From positions 982,126-1,009,972 of the forward strand of contig BFEA01000028.1 of the NCBI GenBank assembly GCA_003427395.1: 27,847 nt of DNA, read 5' to 3'. This document shows, piece by piece, positions 1 through 10,391 of the stretch. The position numbers were made by a program, and so were the translations under genes. This stretch comes from Chara braunii. Its lineage: Eukaryota > Streptophyta > Charophyceae > Charales > Characeae. The notes below the pieces were generated by a model. The model had not been told where the DNA came from. It saw only the letters and a program-made list of their open reading frames with translations, and made no database searches. The first letter of the stretch is position 1; each line of letters starts with the position of its first letter.

Positions 1-36
<36 letters not shown>
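1..36. repeat. (AT)n microsatellite at window edge
   Basis: Uninterrupted AT dinucleotides open the window, so the true left end lies outside it. The tract runs directly into repeat A copy 1. Confidence 0.95.
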
Positions 37-38
<2 letters not shown>

Positions 39-160
39 CCATAGAGAACTGCGCGGTGAACTGTAGGCAGAGAGGGAGACGAGGACAACAACCAAGCGAC
101 TGGGACAAACTGTTTCGTCGGAGCTTCACCGACTCATCACGAGGTTGAAACCTTGCAGAG
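33..160 (+). repeat. Dispersed repeat A, copy 1
   Basis: This stretch shares with 480-606 the start TATTGCCATAGAGAACT, then CGGTGAAC, AGGCAGAGAGGGAGA, GACAAACTGTTTC/GACACACTGTTTC, GGAG.TTCACC and ACTCATC in the same order and spacing, by eye about three quarters identical. Both copies follow directly on an AT-rich microsatellite. No coding capacity is visible. It could be a SINE-like or other non-autonomous element; its class is unknown. Confidence 0.7.
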
Positions 161-446
161 TCCCTTAACCGAAGATATTTATTAGTGATAACCCCAGTTG
201 CGGTTGACCGTCAACGACTTCCCGACAACTGATACCCTGACCTGGGCACCAGTCACTGCCCTCAAGGTTCTTGTGACATAAATCAAAGCAGACTATCACT
301 CACCCACACCAGACGGAAAACTCCACAGACCGCAGGTTCACACTCCATTATAATTTATAACCCAGCGAAACACCCACAAAACAAACAAAGGTCTGTCACA
401 GCCAGAAAATACACTCCAGACACGCTGCTGGCACTAGATGCACATG

Positions 447-480
447 TGTATATATATATATACATGTGTGTGTGTATATT
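447..480. repeat. TA/TG mixed microsatellite
   Basis: Alternating TA units then TG units (TATATATATATACATGTGTGTGTGTATA) directly precede repeat A copy 2, the same arrangement as at the first copy. The 161-446 interval to its left holds no feature I can support. Confidence 0.85.
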
Positions 481-606
481 TATATTGCCATAGAGAACTA
501 CTCGGTGAACCGGAGGCAGAGAGGGAGAAGTGGACAAGAAACAATGGACTGTGACACACTGTTTCATTGGAGTTTCACCAACTCATCTGGAGGCTGAATT
601 CACGGA
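480..606 (+). repeat. Dispersed repeat A, copy 2
   Basis: Second copy of the repeat at 33-160, same orientation, with substitutions and one-base indels only. The match fades after ACTCATC at about 585-606. A hairpin-forming segment follows immediately. Confidence 0.7.
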
Positions 607-617
607 TCAGAGGATGC

Positions 618-727
618 GACTGTCTTCACCGGAATAGAACACCTTGTCATTATAGCTGTATTTGGCACAGCTTTCGGTCCAAATGCAGCGATAATTACCG
701 GGCGTTCTATTCGGGTGAAGACGGTAG
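618..727 (+). repeat. Long imperfect hairpin (foldback or miRNA-precursor-like)
   Basis: The arms 618-665 and 679-727 are reverse complements over about 45 positions with 8 differences, several of which become G-U pairs in RNA. The loop is the 13 bases at 666-678. Blocks GTCTTCACC, GAATAGAAC, ATTAT, GCTG and ATTTGG match in order. There is no transposase and no clear target duplication. It may be a small foldback transposon or a hairpin RNA source. Confidence 0.65.
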
Positions 728-1157
728 GGGTCAGGTTCCGTTGATGCTATGTTCATGCTAGGAAATCATGATCCTGGCTGCTAACCCGGCCAGGCTCATG
801 CTGTCAATGTGTGAACACAGCACCAGTGGAGCCTGCCCTTAATAGCAGATAGTGAAGATCGAAGGTCAGCATCTCCACCAGTCCCTGTGCTGTGCTCCTC
901 GGTCCTTAGAAAAACGAGCCACCCAAGGCCCAATCTTGCCTGGTGCTTCCAGTCCTTTCCCTCCTGCAGGCCTGAATCGCAAATTTATGCTAGTGAACAC
1001 CGGCCAATGTCTGATCTGTATATGATAGAAGGCAGCCTGGCACTGTTCAGATGTATTGAGAGACGGTTAACTGAGGCCTCAATTTTCAGACCACTTGTCA
1101 GGCCATTTATAAGAAAAACCCAAGGGTCATTTTAACCAAACTTGCCACCAATTCATA
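728..1157. other. No recognisable feature
   Basis: Short open frames occur on both strands, but none has a recognisable domain or convincing coding character. I see no RNA gene or repeat here. Confidence 0.5.
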
Positions 1158-1437
1158 GAGTGGAGATCATACTAACTACATACAAAAAAAAAAAAAAAGC
1201 AAAAAACTTAAAACAACTATAAAACAGCAAGGCAAAAGTGTGTTTTCATGCAAAATTCACTCTTTTGAGTCTTTTCAGTTTTCAGGATTTTCAGGATTTT
1301 TCAGGGCTAGCCAAAACAGTCAACTCCAAGACCCCAACAAACAAATAAAACAGGGCAAAAGAAAAAAAAAACAGAAAAAAACTTAAAAATAAATAAAAAA
1401 TGATCTCCAATGCACTTTTCAAGTTTTCAGGGTTGAG
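1158..1437 (+). repeat. Dispersed repeat B, copy 1 (TIR TGGAGATCAT)
   Basis: Shares with 10379-10612 the strings AGTGGAGATCATACTAAC, TATAAAACAGCAAGGCAAA, TGTTTTCATGCAAAATTCA, CCCCAACAAACAAATAAAAC and GATCTCCAATGCACTTTTC in order. The 10-base TGGAGATCAT at 1161-1170 is perfectly inverted at 1400-1409. The interior has A-rich runs and repeated TTTTCAGGA units. This copy carries about 30 bases (AGCCAAAACAGTCAACTCC region) that copy 2 lacks. No ORF. Likely a non-autonomous element of unknown class; homology extends about 25 bases beyond the right inverted repeat. Confidence 0.75.
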
Positions 1438-1450
1438 GGGGGAGGCCNTC

Positions 1451-1475
1451 AAAAAAAAAAAAAAAAAAAAAAAAA
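1451..1475. repeat. Poly-A run next to a G run
   Basis: Twenty-five A are followed by GGGGAGGGGGGG. One ambiguous base (N) sits at 1448, so run lengths may be unreliable. Confidence 0.9.
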
Positions 1476-2340
1476 GGGGAGGGGGGGTTGGACGAGCGAG
1501 GGCGGGAAGGATGACTGAGGGGGGACCGGAATTGTGCCGACTGGCGGGCGAGAAATTTTGGTGATAGGGGTGTACGAGTTTTGTTGCTGGTGGATAGCTG
1601 TGGGTTAATCGAGTGGTGTGAGCGCTGTTTGTGCGGTGGTATGGAGGGTTGGGGGAGGAGGGTCTGGAGGCGATGGGAGGGAGCCAGTATGGGGAGAGCA
1701 ACTAGTCGAGGGTATGAGTGCTTGTTCAGATTAGTGTTTGTTGGGGTTGTGAGTGAAGTCGAGGGAGATTGGGAGCACGGTGTTTATGGGGGCCGTGGGT
1801 ATGATGACGTGGGATTGGGTGTGCAAGGGTTGGGAAGTGTCTTGACGAGAGAAAGAGAGGTGGAGAAATAGGGAGGGGGTAGAGTACGAGCAGCCTAGCT
1901 TTGCTCGGAGAAGGTTCGGCATGTTGCCAGTTCTATCTTGGGGGATAGTGGTGGGGTGAGGTGAGAGTTGGGCTAGTAAAGGAGTAAGGGACGCGCTTTT
2001 GTTGGAGGATGTAGGGGGGGTGACGTTGGACAGGTCGGGAGCTTGTGGGAATACGGGCCGTAGCAGGTTTGTCTCTGGGGGACAGGAATATGTTTGGTGG
2101 GAGGTAGGTGTGATTACAGGGAGGGGTGTGCGAGAGGGGCTAGGGGAGATGCGGGAGAGCTTGTGCGAGATGAGCGATGGATAGGGGTTTTGTGTGGTTG
2201 TTGGGAATCTTAATTGTGGGGGAAGTGAGGGGAGTCGAAGGAGGTGAGGAGTAGGATTGGAGGGCGGGGGTGACGTGAGGTTGGTAGTGCGCGAGTGGGG
2301 AAGTGTTATAGTGAGAGGAGGCGGTGAGGTGTTCTATCGC
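1476..2340 (+). other. G-rich, C-poor strand-skewed block, no supported gene
   Basis: The plus strand is strongly enriched in G with many GGG/GGGG runs and few C over about 860 bases. Open frames here (for example 1581-1871 plus, 1731-1922 minus) are compositionally forced: Gly/Val/Arg-rich on plus, Pro/Ser/Thr-rich on minus. None shows a domain. It could be a decayed LTR/UTR or other non-coding DNA. Confidence 0.55.
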
Positions 2341-3240
2341 GGTGAGTTTGTAGCGCTACTGTGGATTGCGGTGGACCAAAAAAGCGGACAGTTGTGTCTC
2401 ATCAGTTATACAGCAGCTCTCTGGATCGAAGCTTTGCGATTCGTCGGTCGAAGAACGGTGATTCTCGCTGTGGTACTCCTCTGGCGTCTGCTCTTGGCTT
2501 GATGCTATCTTGCGGGTTGCCTCTGGAGTTGTGGGTAGGGCGACGAGAACTTACCAGCAGAAAATGGGCAGTGTCTCCAGTTGCAGCGGTTTCAGGCGCT
2601 GTCTTGTTCCTCCGTTTACCCTTTCAAGGTAAAAGCTTGGATCATGATGGCGCGGTCCGGTGTTGTCTGATCTTCACTGTTCCTTCTTTGTCCTTTGCCT
2701 GTGACAAAATCTTCTCCTTCTCTTCCTTTGTCCTTTGCTAGTACCTTTGTGCCTCATTTCTCCCTTCCTGTGTCTTCTTCCTTGCTTGGAGTAATTTTTC
2801 CCTCAAAAAGGTAGGAATGGGTGGCGGGAAATACTTGCAGTTTGTTCTTGGCCTTGCCTCAGCTTTACCCCGAAATAGTAATTTCGTCCCTTCCTCACCT
2901 TTCGACACTCTACTCTCCTGAATTCGCCTCGCCTTTGTCTCTTTGTCCTTCTCTCCAGTCTGCTATTCCCGTCGGTGTGTTTCAGCGTCGGTTAGCACAC
3001 TAGCTTCGCTCCTCTTACCCGCTGTATACTCCTTTCCTCTCCCCTTCCCGTCTATTGCTTCCCTTCCTCACTGTTTCCTACGAGGGCATGAGAGTGGTTG
3101 AACTCCTTTCGCAGCAAACTCCTCACTGAGGAAGTCTCCTTGCTTGCTGCCCTTAGTCTTCTTTGTTCCCTTTTTCTCTTTGCTATTCCTGTCCTCTTGT
3201 CGTATCCTCTCCTCTCGACTTCCCGTGTGCTGGGTAATAA
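2341..3240 (+). other. Pyrimidine-rich block, no supported gene
   Basis: From about 2690 the plus strand becomes T+C rich (repeated CCTTCC, TTTGTCC, CTCTCC). The longest open frame, 2361-2741 plus, has no recognisable motif. A donor-like string CTG/GTAAGT lies on the minus strand near 2546 and an acceptor-like CTTGCAG on plus near 2840, but no exon chain can be built from them. Confidence 0.45.
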
Positions 3241-3258
3241 TAGCTATGGCACCCTTGT

Positions 3259-3280
3259 CGCCACGCCCGAAGGCGTGGCG
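3259..3280 (+). other. Perfect 9-bp stem with CGAA loop
   Basis: CGCCACGCC, loop CGAA, GGCGTGGCG form a perfect GC-rich hairpin in an otherwise unannotated stretch. Function unknown. Confidence 0.6.
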
Positions 3281-3411
3281 TGAAATTTCTTCTCGTGCTC
3301 CGATTCGAAAAATCGCGTGCTGGGGTTCCCACGTTCCGTTTGCCGCGCGCTTCGCGAAAGGGAGCCGGGGCAGTGGAGCCCAGGGCTCGCAGAGGGAAGC
3401 TGCGTACTAGC

Positions 3412-3446
3412 GCGGAGTGGTGGCGCTAACCAGTGCGGAGTGGTGG
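3412..3446 (+). repeat. 22-bp-period direct duplication
   Basis: GCGGAGTGGTGGC occurs at 3412-3424 and 3434-3446, immediately before a 10-base A run and about 45 bases before the LINE tail. Confidence 0.75.
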
Positions 3447-3488
3447 CTCGAAAAAAAAAATCCAGTTGCAAGTATCAGATGTTCAATA

Positions 3489-3492
<4 letters not shown>

Positions 3493-3521
<29 letters not shown>
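3493..3521 (-). repeat. Poly-A tail of the minus-strand LINE (29 T on plus)
   Basis: The T run sits just beyond the 3' end of LINE ORF2 on the minus strand, after a ~280-base 3' UTR (3522-3801). This is where an L1-type retrotransposon carries its oligo-A tail. I could not find a matching target-site duplication at the far end. Confidence 0.8.
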
Positions 3522-3525
<4 letters not shown>

Positions 3526-3801
3526 GGTCCTTATGGTCCTGGCTCCATATCCATTCTGGGGAGCGTCAGTCCGGTTCCTATTCCCCCGGCAAGTCACAAT
3601 TACATACAATATGGTACACACTCACGCTTCCTTCCGTACGGCCGAAGGAACCCTGAACAGCATTGATTACTCCTTGAAGGAGGATTGACTGTCAGCTTGC
3701 CTATCTCTGAGTTCCCTCTCAAGTTCCACCTGGAAACCTGTCAGCTATAACAATTAATGCGAGGACAGCAGAAATAAACATAGATTGGATCTTGGTCCGC
3801 C

Positions 3802-4883
3802 TCATGTGGCTCTGAAGTCTTGTTGTTCGGGTCTGCGCTCGCTGTTTAAGCCCTGTCGGTTCGCCGAGTTATGCCAGTCTTTCCATCTGATCTGCAGGTC
3901 GGTAATGCCGGCTATCTTCCCCCGGACCAGCCACACCTCCTTGAACTTCAGAAGCAGTGCATGCTGCTTTTCCGGATTCTGCTGGATTGAAAGGTTGACC
4001 TTCTTCCACTGACACCGAATCTCTGTTTCCATCATCAGTTTCGTCGTTGTCCACACCTGCTCACATGCCTTGCTGGATTTTTCTATGGTCCTGCTGCATC
4101 TTTCTTTCCATATGACCCAGAGCGTCACCTTCCTGATTATCCCGAACCAGATGTGTTCAGATTTGTTAAATTGGGCTGGGATGTTAGTCCATAGAAGTAG
4201 TTGGATTGGATGTTCGGGGAGGGAAGATAGAAATAGGTGGTCCCAGAGTACTGAGGCTCTGGCCCACTGGTCAGTAGCGAATTTGCATGTTATTAGGCAA
4301 TGTATGAGATCTTCCTGTTCGTTATCTGAGCATACTAGACATTTTTCTGAGCTGTCTGCGTCGCTGTTCTTCCTTCGGATATGTAGCCGTGTATTTACTG
4401 GAAGCCTGGAAGGGCATTGTACGTGATTAACCGTTGGAGACTTCTGATTTTGACTGGGCGCATTGATTTATATTTCTTCCAGGGCACTTCCGCGATTGGT
4501 TCCATTCTCTGTCCTAGTAGTTTGTTCCATCTCTCTTTGATTACCGGTTCTGGGTCCTTGGTTTTTAGCAGCATCTTGTACCCCATTTTAACTGTGTATT
4601 GCATGATATGAATAGGGGTTTTGTATACTCTATTATTAGCTGAGGACCATGACCACTCCTCTGGATCGAATTCGAGGTCTTGGATCACATTTTCCATTTG
4701 GAATATCTGTTTTGGCCAGGTACCTAATACCCTTACTTTCCGCAGTGTGAACGAATTTAAGACCGATTCCTGTCGGTCAGCATTGTGGATGGATGGGGAT
4801 TTGGGGTTGGTGTGGTCGATCGGATAGGATGTGAAAGATTCTGAGAACATTGGGCCTGCCGATTTGTGGTGGCGTCTCCTGAA
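3802..4883 (-). pseudogene. LINE ORF2, C-terminal region with zf-RVT-like zinc motif
   Basis: This is the C-terminal third of ORF2. It continues in frame from the RT part after one TAA codon at 4884-4886 (before FRRRHHKSAG). The motif QDLEFDPEEW is shared with LINE 2 (QDLEFDPAEW). At 4398-4412 the plus strand has CTGGAAGC CTGGAAG, an 8-base tandem duplication that shifts the frame in the middle of the LPVNTRLHI segment. After it, the other frame stays open to the stop at 3802 and contains CLVC...HCLITC, a C-x2-C...H-C-x3-C cluster, and then WVIWKERC. That cluster matches the zinc-binding region found after RT in plant LINEs. Its role is probably nucleic-acid binding in cis; inactive here. Confidence 0.85.
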
Positions 4884-6880
4884 TTAGCACACCCACTCCC
4901 CTGGCTTCCAGGAAAGCCTTTCTTTCAGCAGATCTTTCCAGCTGTCTGGGATACTGTTTGTTACTGTTACCAAGTTTTCATCGCGATGGTGACACCCCTT
5001 TAGAAGTGATTTTAACCGTTGCTCATCAATCCAATCTTTTTTCTCTTCATCCCATATGTGACTCACCCTCCACACCCCCTGCCGGACCCATGAAAGCCAT
5101 CGCTGGCCATTTGCTAGAGATAGTGTATGGTCCCCTGCATCCCTTACACCTGGATTCCCGAACAGGGGTTGGCGCAGGACTTCCTCTTTGGATTTTGGCT
5201 TCATTACCTTCTTCGGCATGACTTCTCTCCATATGCGGATAAGAGCAGTCCAGTATGGGGTAGAGGATTCCGTTTCATTCCGGGGAACCTTTGACGTCCG
5301 TCTCCTCCTGCCTGTTTTCGGCTTCCATTCCTTGTTCATCACCCAGAATAGGCCTGACATGTTAGACGGACTTTGTACTGGGGCTATGGCTCTTACGCTG
5401 TCCAGCGCTAGTTTGTGCCATGCCAGCCTTGGTTGGGTTAGTAGCTTTATTATCCATTTGATCTGGAGGGCTTTTGTTTCCTGCTTAGGATCAATTATCC
5501 CTAATCCTCCCTTAGATGGTTTCCGTGTTATATAGTGCCAGGCTATCTTGGGGATGTATTTTGTCTTGTTGGGGTCCCCTGCCCACAGATAAGCCCTGGC
5601 CTTACTATTAAGTTCTTTGACGGTTTGGTCGGGAATTGTCCAGATGGACGCAATGTACCACATCATCGAGAAGATGGAGGTATTGATGGTTAGGGCTCGT
5701 CCTAGTAGAGAGGTGAATGAATTGCCCCAACGTCCCATTCTATTGATTTGTTTGGTGAGGAGGTGCTGTGCCATTTGTGGAGCAAGGCCGTCCTTGGTGA
5801 CCAGGATTCCCAAGTATCTCGTGGGATCTTTCGGTTTTTCCCATGCCATTTCTGACTCCGGTCCGATCATTGTGGGTATCGCTTCTTCCGATATCCACCA
5901 TCCAACTGTCTTTTTCCAGTTGATCTTCATTTCTGATGCTAGCCTGAAGGCTTCCATTGCTTTGACCAATGCCTTTACCAAAGAATCAGACACTCTTATA
6001 AGGACCGTGAGGTCGTCTGCGAATATAATCACTGTTGGGAACTGTATATGGTGAGCCGTGCCAGTGTTTAGCTCTGGTAACCTCTGAATTGAAGGGTCCT
6101 TGCGGAGAAAGGAGGCAATCGCTTCCATAACGAATAGGAAGATCGGTGGGGCAAGTGGATCTCCTTGACGGACTGACCTGGAGATCGGGTATCGTTATGA
6201 AATCAGTCTGTTGACTTGCACACATCCTGAGGCGTTACTGTACAAAATCCTGACCCACTTTCTGAAGTTGGGTCCTACTCCCATTTTTTCCATACTAGCG
6301 TTGAGGAAGACCGAGTTCACTTGGTCGTATGCTTTCTCGAAATCAAAAAACATAATTGTTGTGTTCATTCTTTTCTCCCTTACCTTTCTCGTTGCTTCGT
6401 TTAGAGTTAATACGTTATCTAGTATATACCTCCCTGGGATAAACCCGGTTTGGTCAATGTAAAAGCATTTGTCCGTGAGATCCCTTATCCTGTGTGCCAG
6501 GGCTTTGGCCAGGATCTTGTACGAAAGGGTGAGTAGTGATATTGGCCTATAATTACGTATATCCTCTCGGTCTCCTTTTTTGTATAGTAGGGTCACTACA
6601 CTGCTGCTTAGCATTTCTCCCATACCTCCCTTTTCCCAACTGTCTTTGTAAAAGTGGAGGAGATCGCTGCCCAACAATGGCCAGAATTGTTCCCAGAACT
6701 CCTTGGTTAGGCCGTCCAACCCTGGTGACTTGTCGTTGTTCATGCTTTGGACCGCAAGCTTCAATTCATCCAAAGTGATAGGTTTGTCTAACATCGCTGC
6801 TTATTCCGTAGAGATTGTTCTGTCAAGGAATTGTAGCATTCTGGATCTCGCCTCTCTTACGGCCGTGGAGGGGGTGGTTA
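4884..6880 (-). pseudogene. LINE ORF2, reverse transcriptase domain
   Basis: The RT starts around FLDRTIST and ITLDELKLAVQSM, then NDKSPGLDGL, NYRPISLL, IDQTGFIPGR, motif A FDFEKAYDQV (about 6316-6350), SVRQGDPLAPP and motif C FADDL (about 6008-6023), then a thumb/connection region rich in Trp. These are the standard LINE RT blocks, which copy the element RNA at a nicked target. One TAA at about 6192-6194 interrupts the frame just before RYPISRSVRQGD; otherwise 6794-4884 is a single frame. A frameshift near 6860 separates it from the upstream linker. Two further in-frame stops occur: a TAA at about 6804-6806 just before the block, and TAA 4884-4886 at its end. Confidence 0.92.
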
Positions 6881-8273
6881 CAGTTTTTGTCTGATATAAC
6901 TCCTGATAGAATCCCTTGGCTTATTTTCACCATGCCCTTGCTATCTGTCCTTCTGTGTTGTTCGTTTGTGAGTTCTTTGAGTCCTTCAATTGTGTTTGAC
7001 CTTTTGTTAGCTTTTATTCTCGCAAAGAAGTGTTTGGTCATTGATTCATTCAATTCGTACTCCATCATTCTTGCTCTAATCTGTAGTCCTCTCAGTTCCC
7101 ATTGTCTCCATATTGCCAGTTCTTCCCTCGCTTTTTCAAACGTGTTTGAGGGGTCGACTGCTAACTTGGCTTCAGCGATCTTTAGTGCCATCTCCAGTGA
7201 TTGCTTTCTCATCCTTCGGCCGTTGGCTAGTTTCCTTGAAATGCACGCTGATGATTGTGCCAGCGAGAGGTAGCTATCTTGGAACCATTCCCATCTGTCT
7301 TGTCCCTCTAGGAATGAGCCCTTCGAGTTTTGCCAGCACTCCCGTATCCCATCCTAGAAAACTTGGCTTAAGAGGAGAGAATTACTCAGTTTGTGAAAGT
7401 TGGCTCCTTTCATAATGTATTGATCAAAACTGAGGATTAACTCAATGGGTTTGTGGTCTAGTCCTGCATATGGGGCAAGTCCCCTAATGTCAGCCTCCTT
7501 GATGCTGCCCATCAGATGTTCAGAGGCGAGGAAAAAGTCGATCCGAGAAAAGACCGTGTGGTGAGCATGGTTCTTCTTTATCAATGAATAGGCCCTTTTG
7601 CCTGGATGTAGTGTACGGAAAGGGTCTACCAAACTATGATCCATCATAAGTTTCGGCACCGGTGCCGCTTCTTGGGACACATGGGATGCTGTGGTTCGTG
7701 AGATTCTGTCGTTGTTAGGATCGAGAGCAGCGTTATAATCTCCCGCTATTATGCAGGCAGTTAGAGGTGTCACTAGCGTCCCTATTGATGATATGAATTC
7801 TAACCTCTCTGCTGGGTTGTTTGGTGCGTAAATGTTAATAATTCTGAATTCTTCTTCTTTCCATTTCAGATCCATCAGGCACCATCTTCCTGCTTCGCTG
7901 TCCTCTTGCTTCTCTTGCACCGTCCTTGCTGTGTAAAATCTTGACGATTTTGGTATTAGGATAGTTGTGCCTTTTGTGCTTGAGTCGTTATCTGATGCCC
8001 ATACCTGGTCATTGACCCCCCCTAGCTTCTTTATAAAGAGCTTCCTAATCTTTTTTATGGTCCTCTGAGTTGGTTAGGTGTGTTTCTTGTGGGAGTGATA
8101 TCCGCTAGTTTATTTGATTCATCTTTGAGTCCTCTGATTATGTCATTGAGTTTGTCTTCTTTAGTGAGGATGTTACCTAGCCCGTTGACGTTCCAGCATC
8201 GAACCGTGATTCCTTGTGTCCTCCAGTTTACCTTACGTCCTCTCTCGTTGGCCTCTTTTCTCNGCAGGTCCAT
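6823..8273 (-). pseudogene. LINE ORF2, AP endonuclease-like domain and linker
   Basis: This is the N-terminal part of ORF2. ATG at 8271-8273 is followed within about 25 codons by CWNVNGLG, the usual start of the APE fold. The frame then slips by one just before QETH (about 8078-8089), the catalytic-Glu block, and slips again after EDHKKD near 8045. The next frame carries INIYAPN, AGDYNA (about 7729-7748), SRIDFFLAS and LDHKPI, matching the GDFN, SRID and SDH blocks, with L in place of S in the last. One TAG at 7354-7356 divides this from a 130-residue charged linker in the same frame. The domain would nick target DNA to prime reverse transcription. An N at 8263 adds uncertainty near the start. 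Confidence 0.88.
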
Positions 8274-8388
8274 GGATGGGGTCTGATGATTGACGTCGTC
8301 AGGCTGGAGTTGTTAATTTAGGAAGCTCCCGATCCCCCGGTCTCCATTGACTCATCAAACCCCCCCGGAGGATCAACCTGGGTACTGG

Positions 8389-10391
8389 TCACAGATTCAT
8401 CCATTTTGTACTCCCCACACTGTCGCTGATCCCTTTGCCCGGAGATGTCTTCAAATCTGACTCATCTCTCTCCATAACCCATTCCTTTGCCTCATCTTCC
8501 ATTTCATCTTCCGAGAACTCATCCCTATAGTATCTTTCCATGTCTATTGCACATGCTCTGGAGTCTAGATCGTCATCCCTTGCAAAGATTCCCTTGCTGA
8601 TCAAGTCTGCCAGGGAGGCGGCTTGCAGTTCACGGGGGATGCCTAACCTAGACAGCACGCTGTATGGGATAGCTGTCACCGTGTTCCATGGGCGCCATCT
8701 CATCCCTCCTCTCAGCTTTGCCCCCTAGGCATCTTTGCAATGAGGGGAGTGAAAGATCGGGGAGACCTGGGGTCTGTTTGATCCGTTTGCGACTCTTCGG
8801 GGTCAGTCCTGCTGTCAGTGGCTTCGTGTGCTGCCTGTAGTGTTTCTTGCATTCCGTTGTCAGGCTGGCCCAAAGGAGATTCCATCTAAAAAACGGCCAG
8901 AGGATACGCTGTTGTGATTTTCTCATGAAGAATGGTTGCCACATTTTGTCCTTCGTCAATCCTAGGGATTGTGAAGGACACGTCCGTGGCAACCTGCCAT
9001 TCTTTCTTCTCTTTTACATAACGTGCAGCCAGGAGAGGGCGGGTTCCCATCAGGGTCAGCTTTGCTGACTGTGCCTGTCCTAGCACCTCGGGAGCCTTGC
9101 CTTCCGCTATGTGTCTGAGAGAAAAAAACTCCAGTTCGTAATCCTTGTTGAGCTTTTTCAGTTTTTCCGCCTGTGCTTCCACAACTGCAATTTCCTGTTC
9201 CAACTCCGACCTTGCTGATTTTTCTACCTGTTCTGTTCCAGTCTGGCCTGTGGAGAATCCCTTTTTTTTTGAGTTCATGGAAGTCTTCCATTTTTTGGAT
9301 CTCAGGTCCTGGAGAGCATCCTTTGATCCCACCTGCGTCATATCCTTGTCCTTTATTCCCTGTTCCCTTGCCCGTTTTTTGTCTGCGTAACGAAAGGCTG
9401 CATACTCAGAGAATTCCTCTTCCTTTACCAGCAGATCATATTGGTTAGGTGCTGTCTTAAAACCTGCTGCTGTCCCCTTTTTCAGATNCTGNGTCCTTTC
9501 CATATGCTTCATACAGGCCGTCCGGATGTCAAAGAGGTGTTCTCGAACAGCTTTGGCTTTGCTGATGTAGTCTCTCAACCATTGGAGGGATCTCTTTTCT
9601 TCCTCGTCCTCCTCGCTTGAGGATGCAGTGGTATCGGCAGCACTGCTGCTGTCCCCCTGCTCCCCCTCTGTTACTGGGCTTGGCGGTTTCCCCCCGTCAG
9701 CGGTTGATTGTCGCTGTTGTCCTTTGCCAGTCCCCTCCGTTTCTTCGAATCTGGTTCTTCTCCTTCTTTGAACCCTTGTTCCTTCTCCATGGATCTTTTG
9801 CCGTTTGTCTGTGGTTGTTTTGCCTCTTTGTTGGCGACTTGTTTTGCCTCTTCCTCTTTGCTGTTGGTGAATTTGGAGATTCTCTCTTGAATTTTTTCTG
9901 GTTGTTTTTCATATTCCTCCTCCATCTGTTCCCGGACTGAGTCCAGATCCCAGAGCAAGTTTTCCCTTGGTTTTTCTTCCCTGATTACCCTGGAGTCATT
10001 GAGGGGAATTGACTTGATTTTTGTTGGGTTCTCCGTCTCCTTCCCTGTTGCTTTCTTCTGCCACCTGCTCTCTGCAGGAGGGAAGATGTCTGGCTTCTTT
10101 GTTACTGGTTCTTTGTCTGTAAAATGCCAGATCCATTCCGGGTCCTCCAAGTTGTCATCGAAGACCCAGCCGTCGTAGGATGGATCCACAATGTACCAGG
10201 TCCCCGGGGCGTCTTCTACCTCGACCAGCATGTTGGGGTGGAGTTTCCTTTCTCTCTGCTGTTTCAGAAATTTGGGGCATGCAGGGTCCGACCCTGCGTG
10301 TCCTCTTTCTCTGCATCTGAAACAAATGGGAGATGTCTTGGTCGATACTGTGATGTCAACGGCTCTGTCGTTGATCAGGAGTGGAGATCAT
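8389..10391 (-). pseudogene. LINE ORF1-like protein with CCHC zinc knuckle
   Basis: The first readable codons after a TGA at the repeat B junction give a short lead-in, then CFRCRERGHAGSDPAC (10277-10324), a C-x2-C-x4-H-x6-C zinc knuckle. This is followed by WYIVDPSYDGWVFDDN and a long Lys/Glu-rich, coiled-coil-like region. A one-base slip in the six-C run 9690-9695 moves the frame to PPSPVTEGEQ and a Ser/acidic stretch, then RSLQWLRDYISKAK. A TAG at 8886-8888 and a TGA at 8711-8713 follow; an acidic tail in another frame runs to 8389. N calls lie at 9487 and 9492. ORF1 proteins of LINEs bind element RNA. The N-terminus is missing. Confidence 0.75.

Larger units (their letters stand above)
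3493..10391 (-). mobile_element. LINE (non-LTR retrotransposon, L1/plant-like), inactive copy 1
   Basis: Read on the minus strand this is ORF1 (zinc knuckle) followed by ORF2 (AP-like endonuclease, reverse transcriptase, C-terminal zinc region), a 3' UTR and a poly-A tail, about 6.9 kb. The order and the APE domain place it among L1-like LINEs, and the C-terminal zinc/Trp region resembles the zf-RVT region of plant LINEs. The 5' end is missing: ORF1 runs into a stop at the junction with repeat B (about 10379-10392). The lesions are in-frame stops, single-base shifts and an 8-bp duplication, so the element cannot act by itself. A diverged relative lies at 15375-17748 on the other strand. Confidence 0.9.

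Noticed and set aside
3406-3450. tRNA-like A box on the minus strand (CACTGGTTAGCGC), possible SINE head
   Set aside because: No B box at the right distance and no second copy seen in the window.
3317-3666. Frames with long Phe runs
   Set aside because: They read through the 29-T LINE tail.
3640-3710. Weak likeness of the LINE 3' UTR to 11113-11170 (AGCATTGATT, GACTGTC)
   Set aside because: Similarity is patchy over about 60 bases and may be chance; not enough to call a second LINE end.
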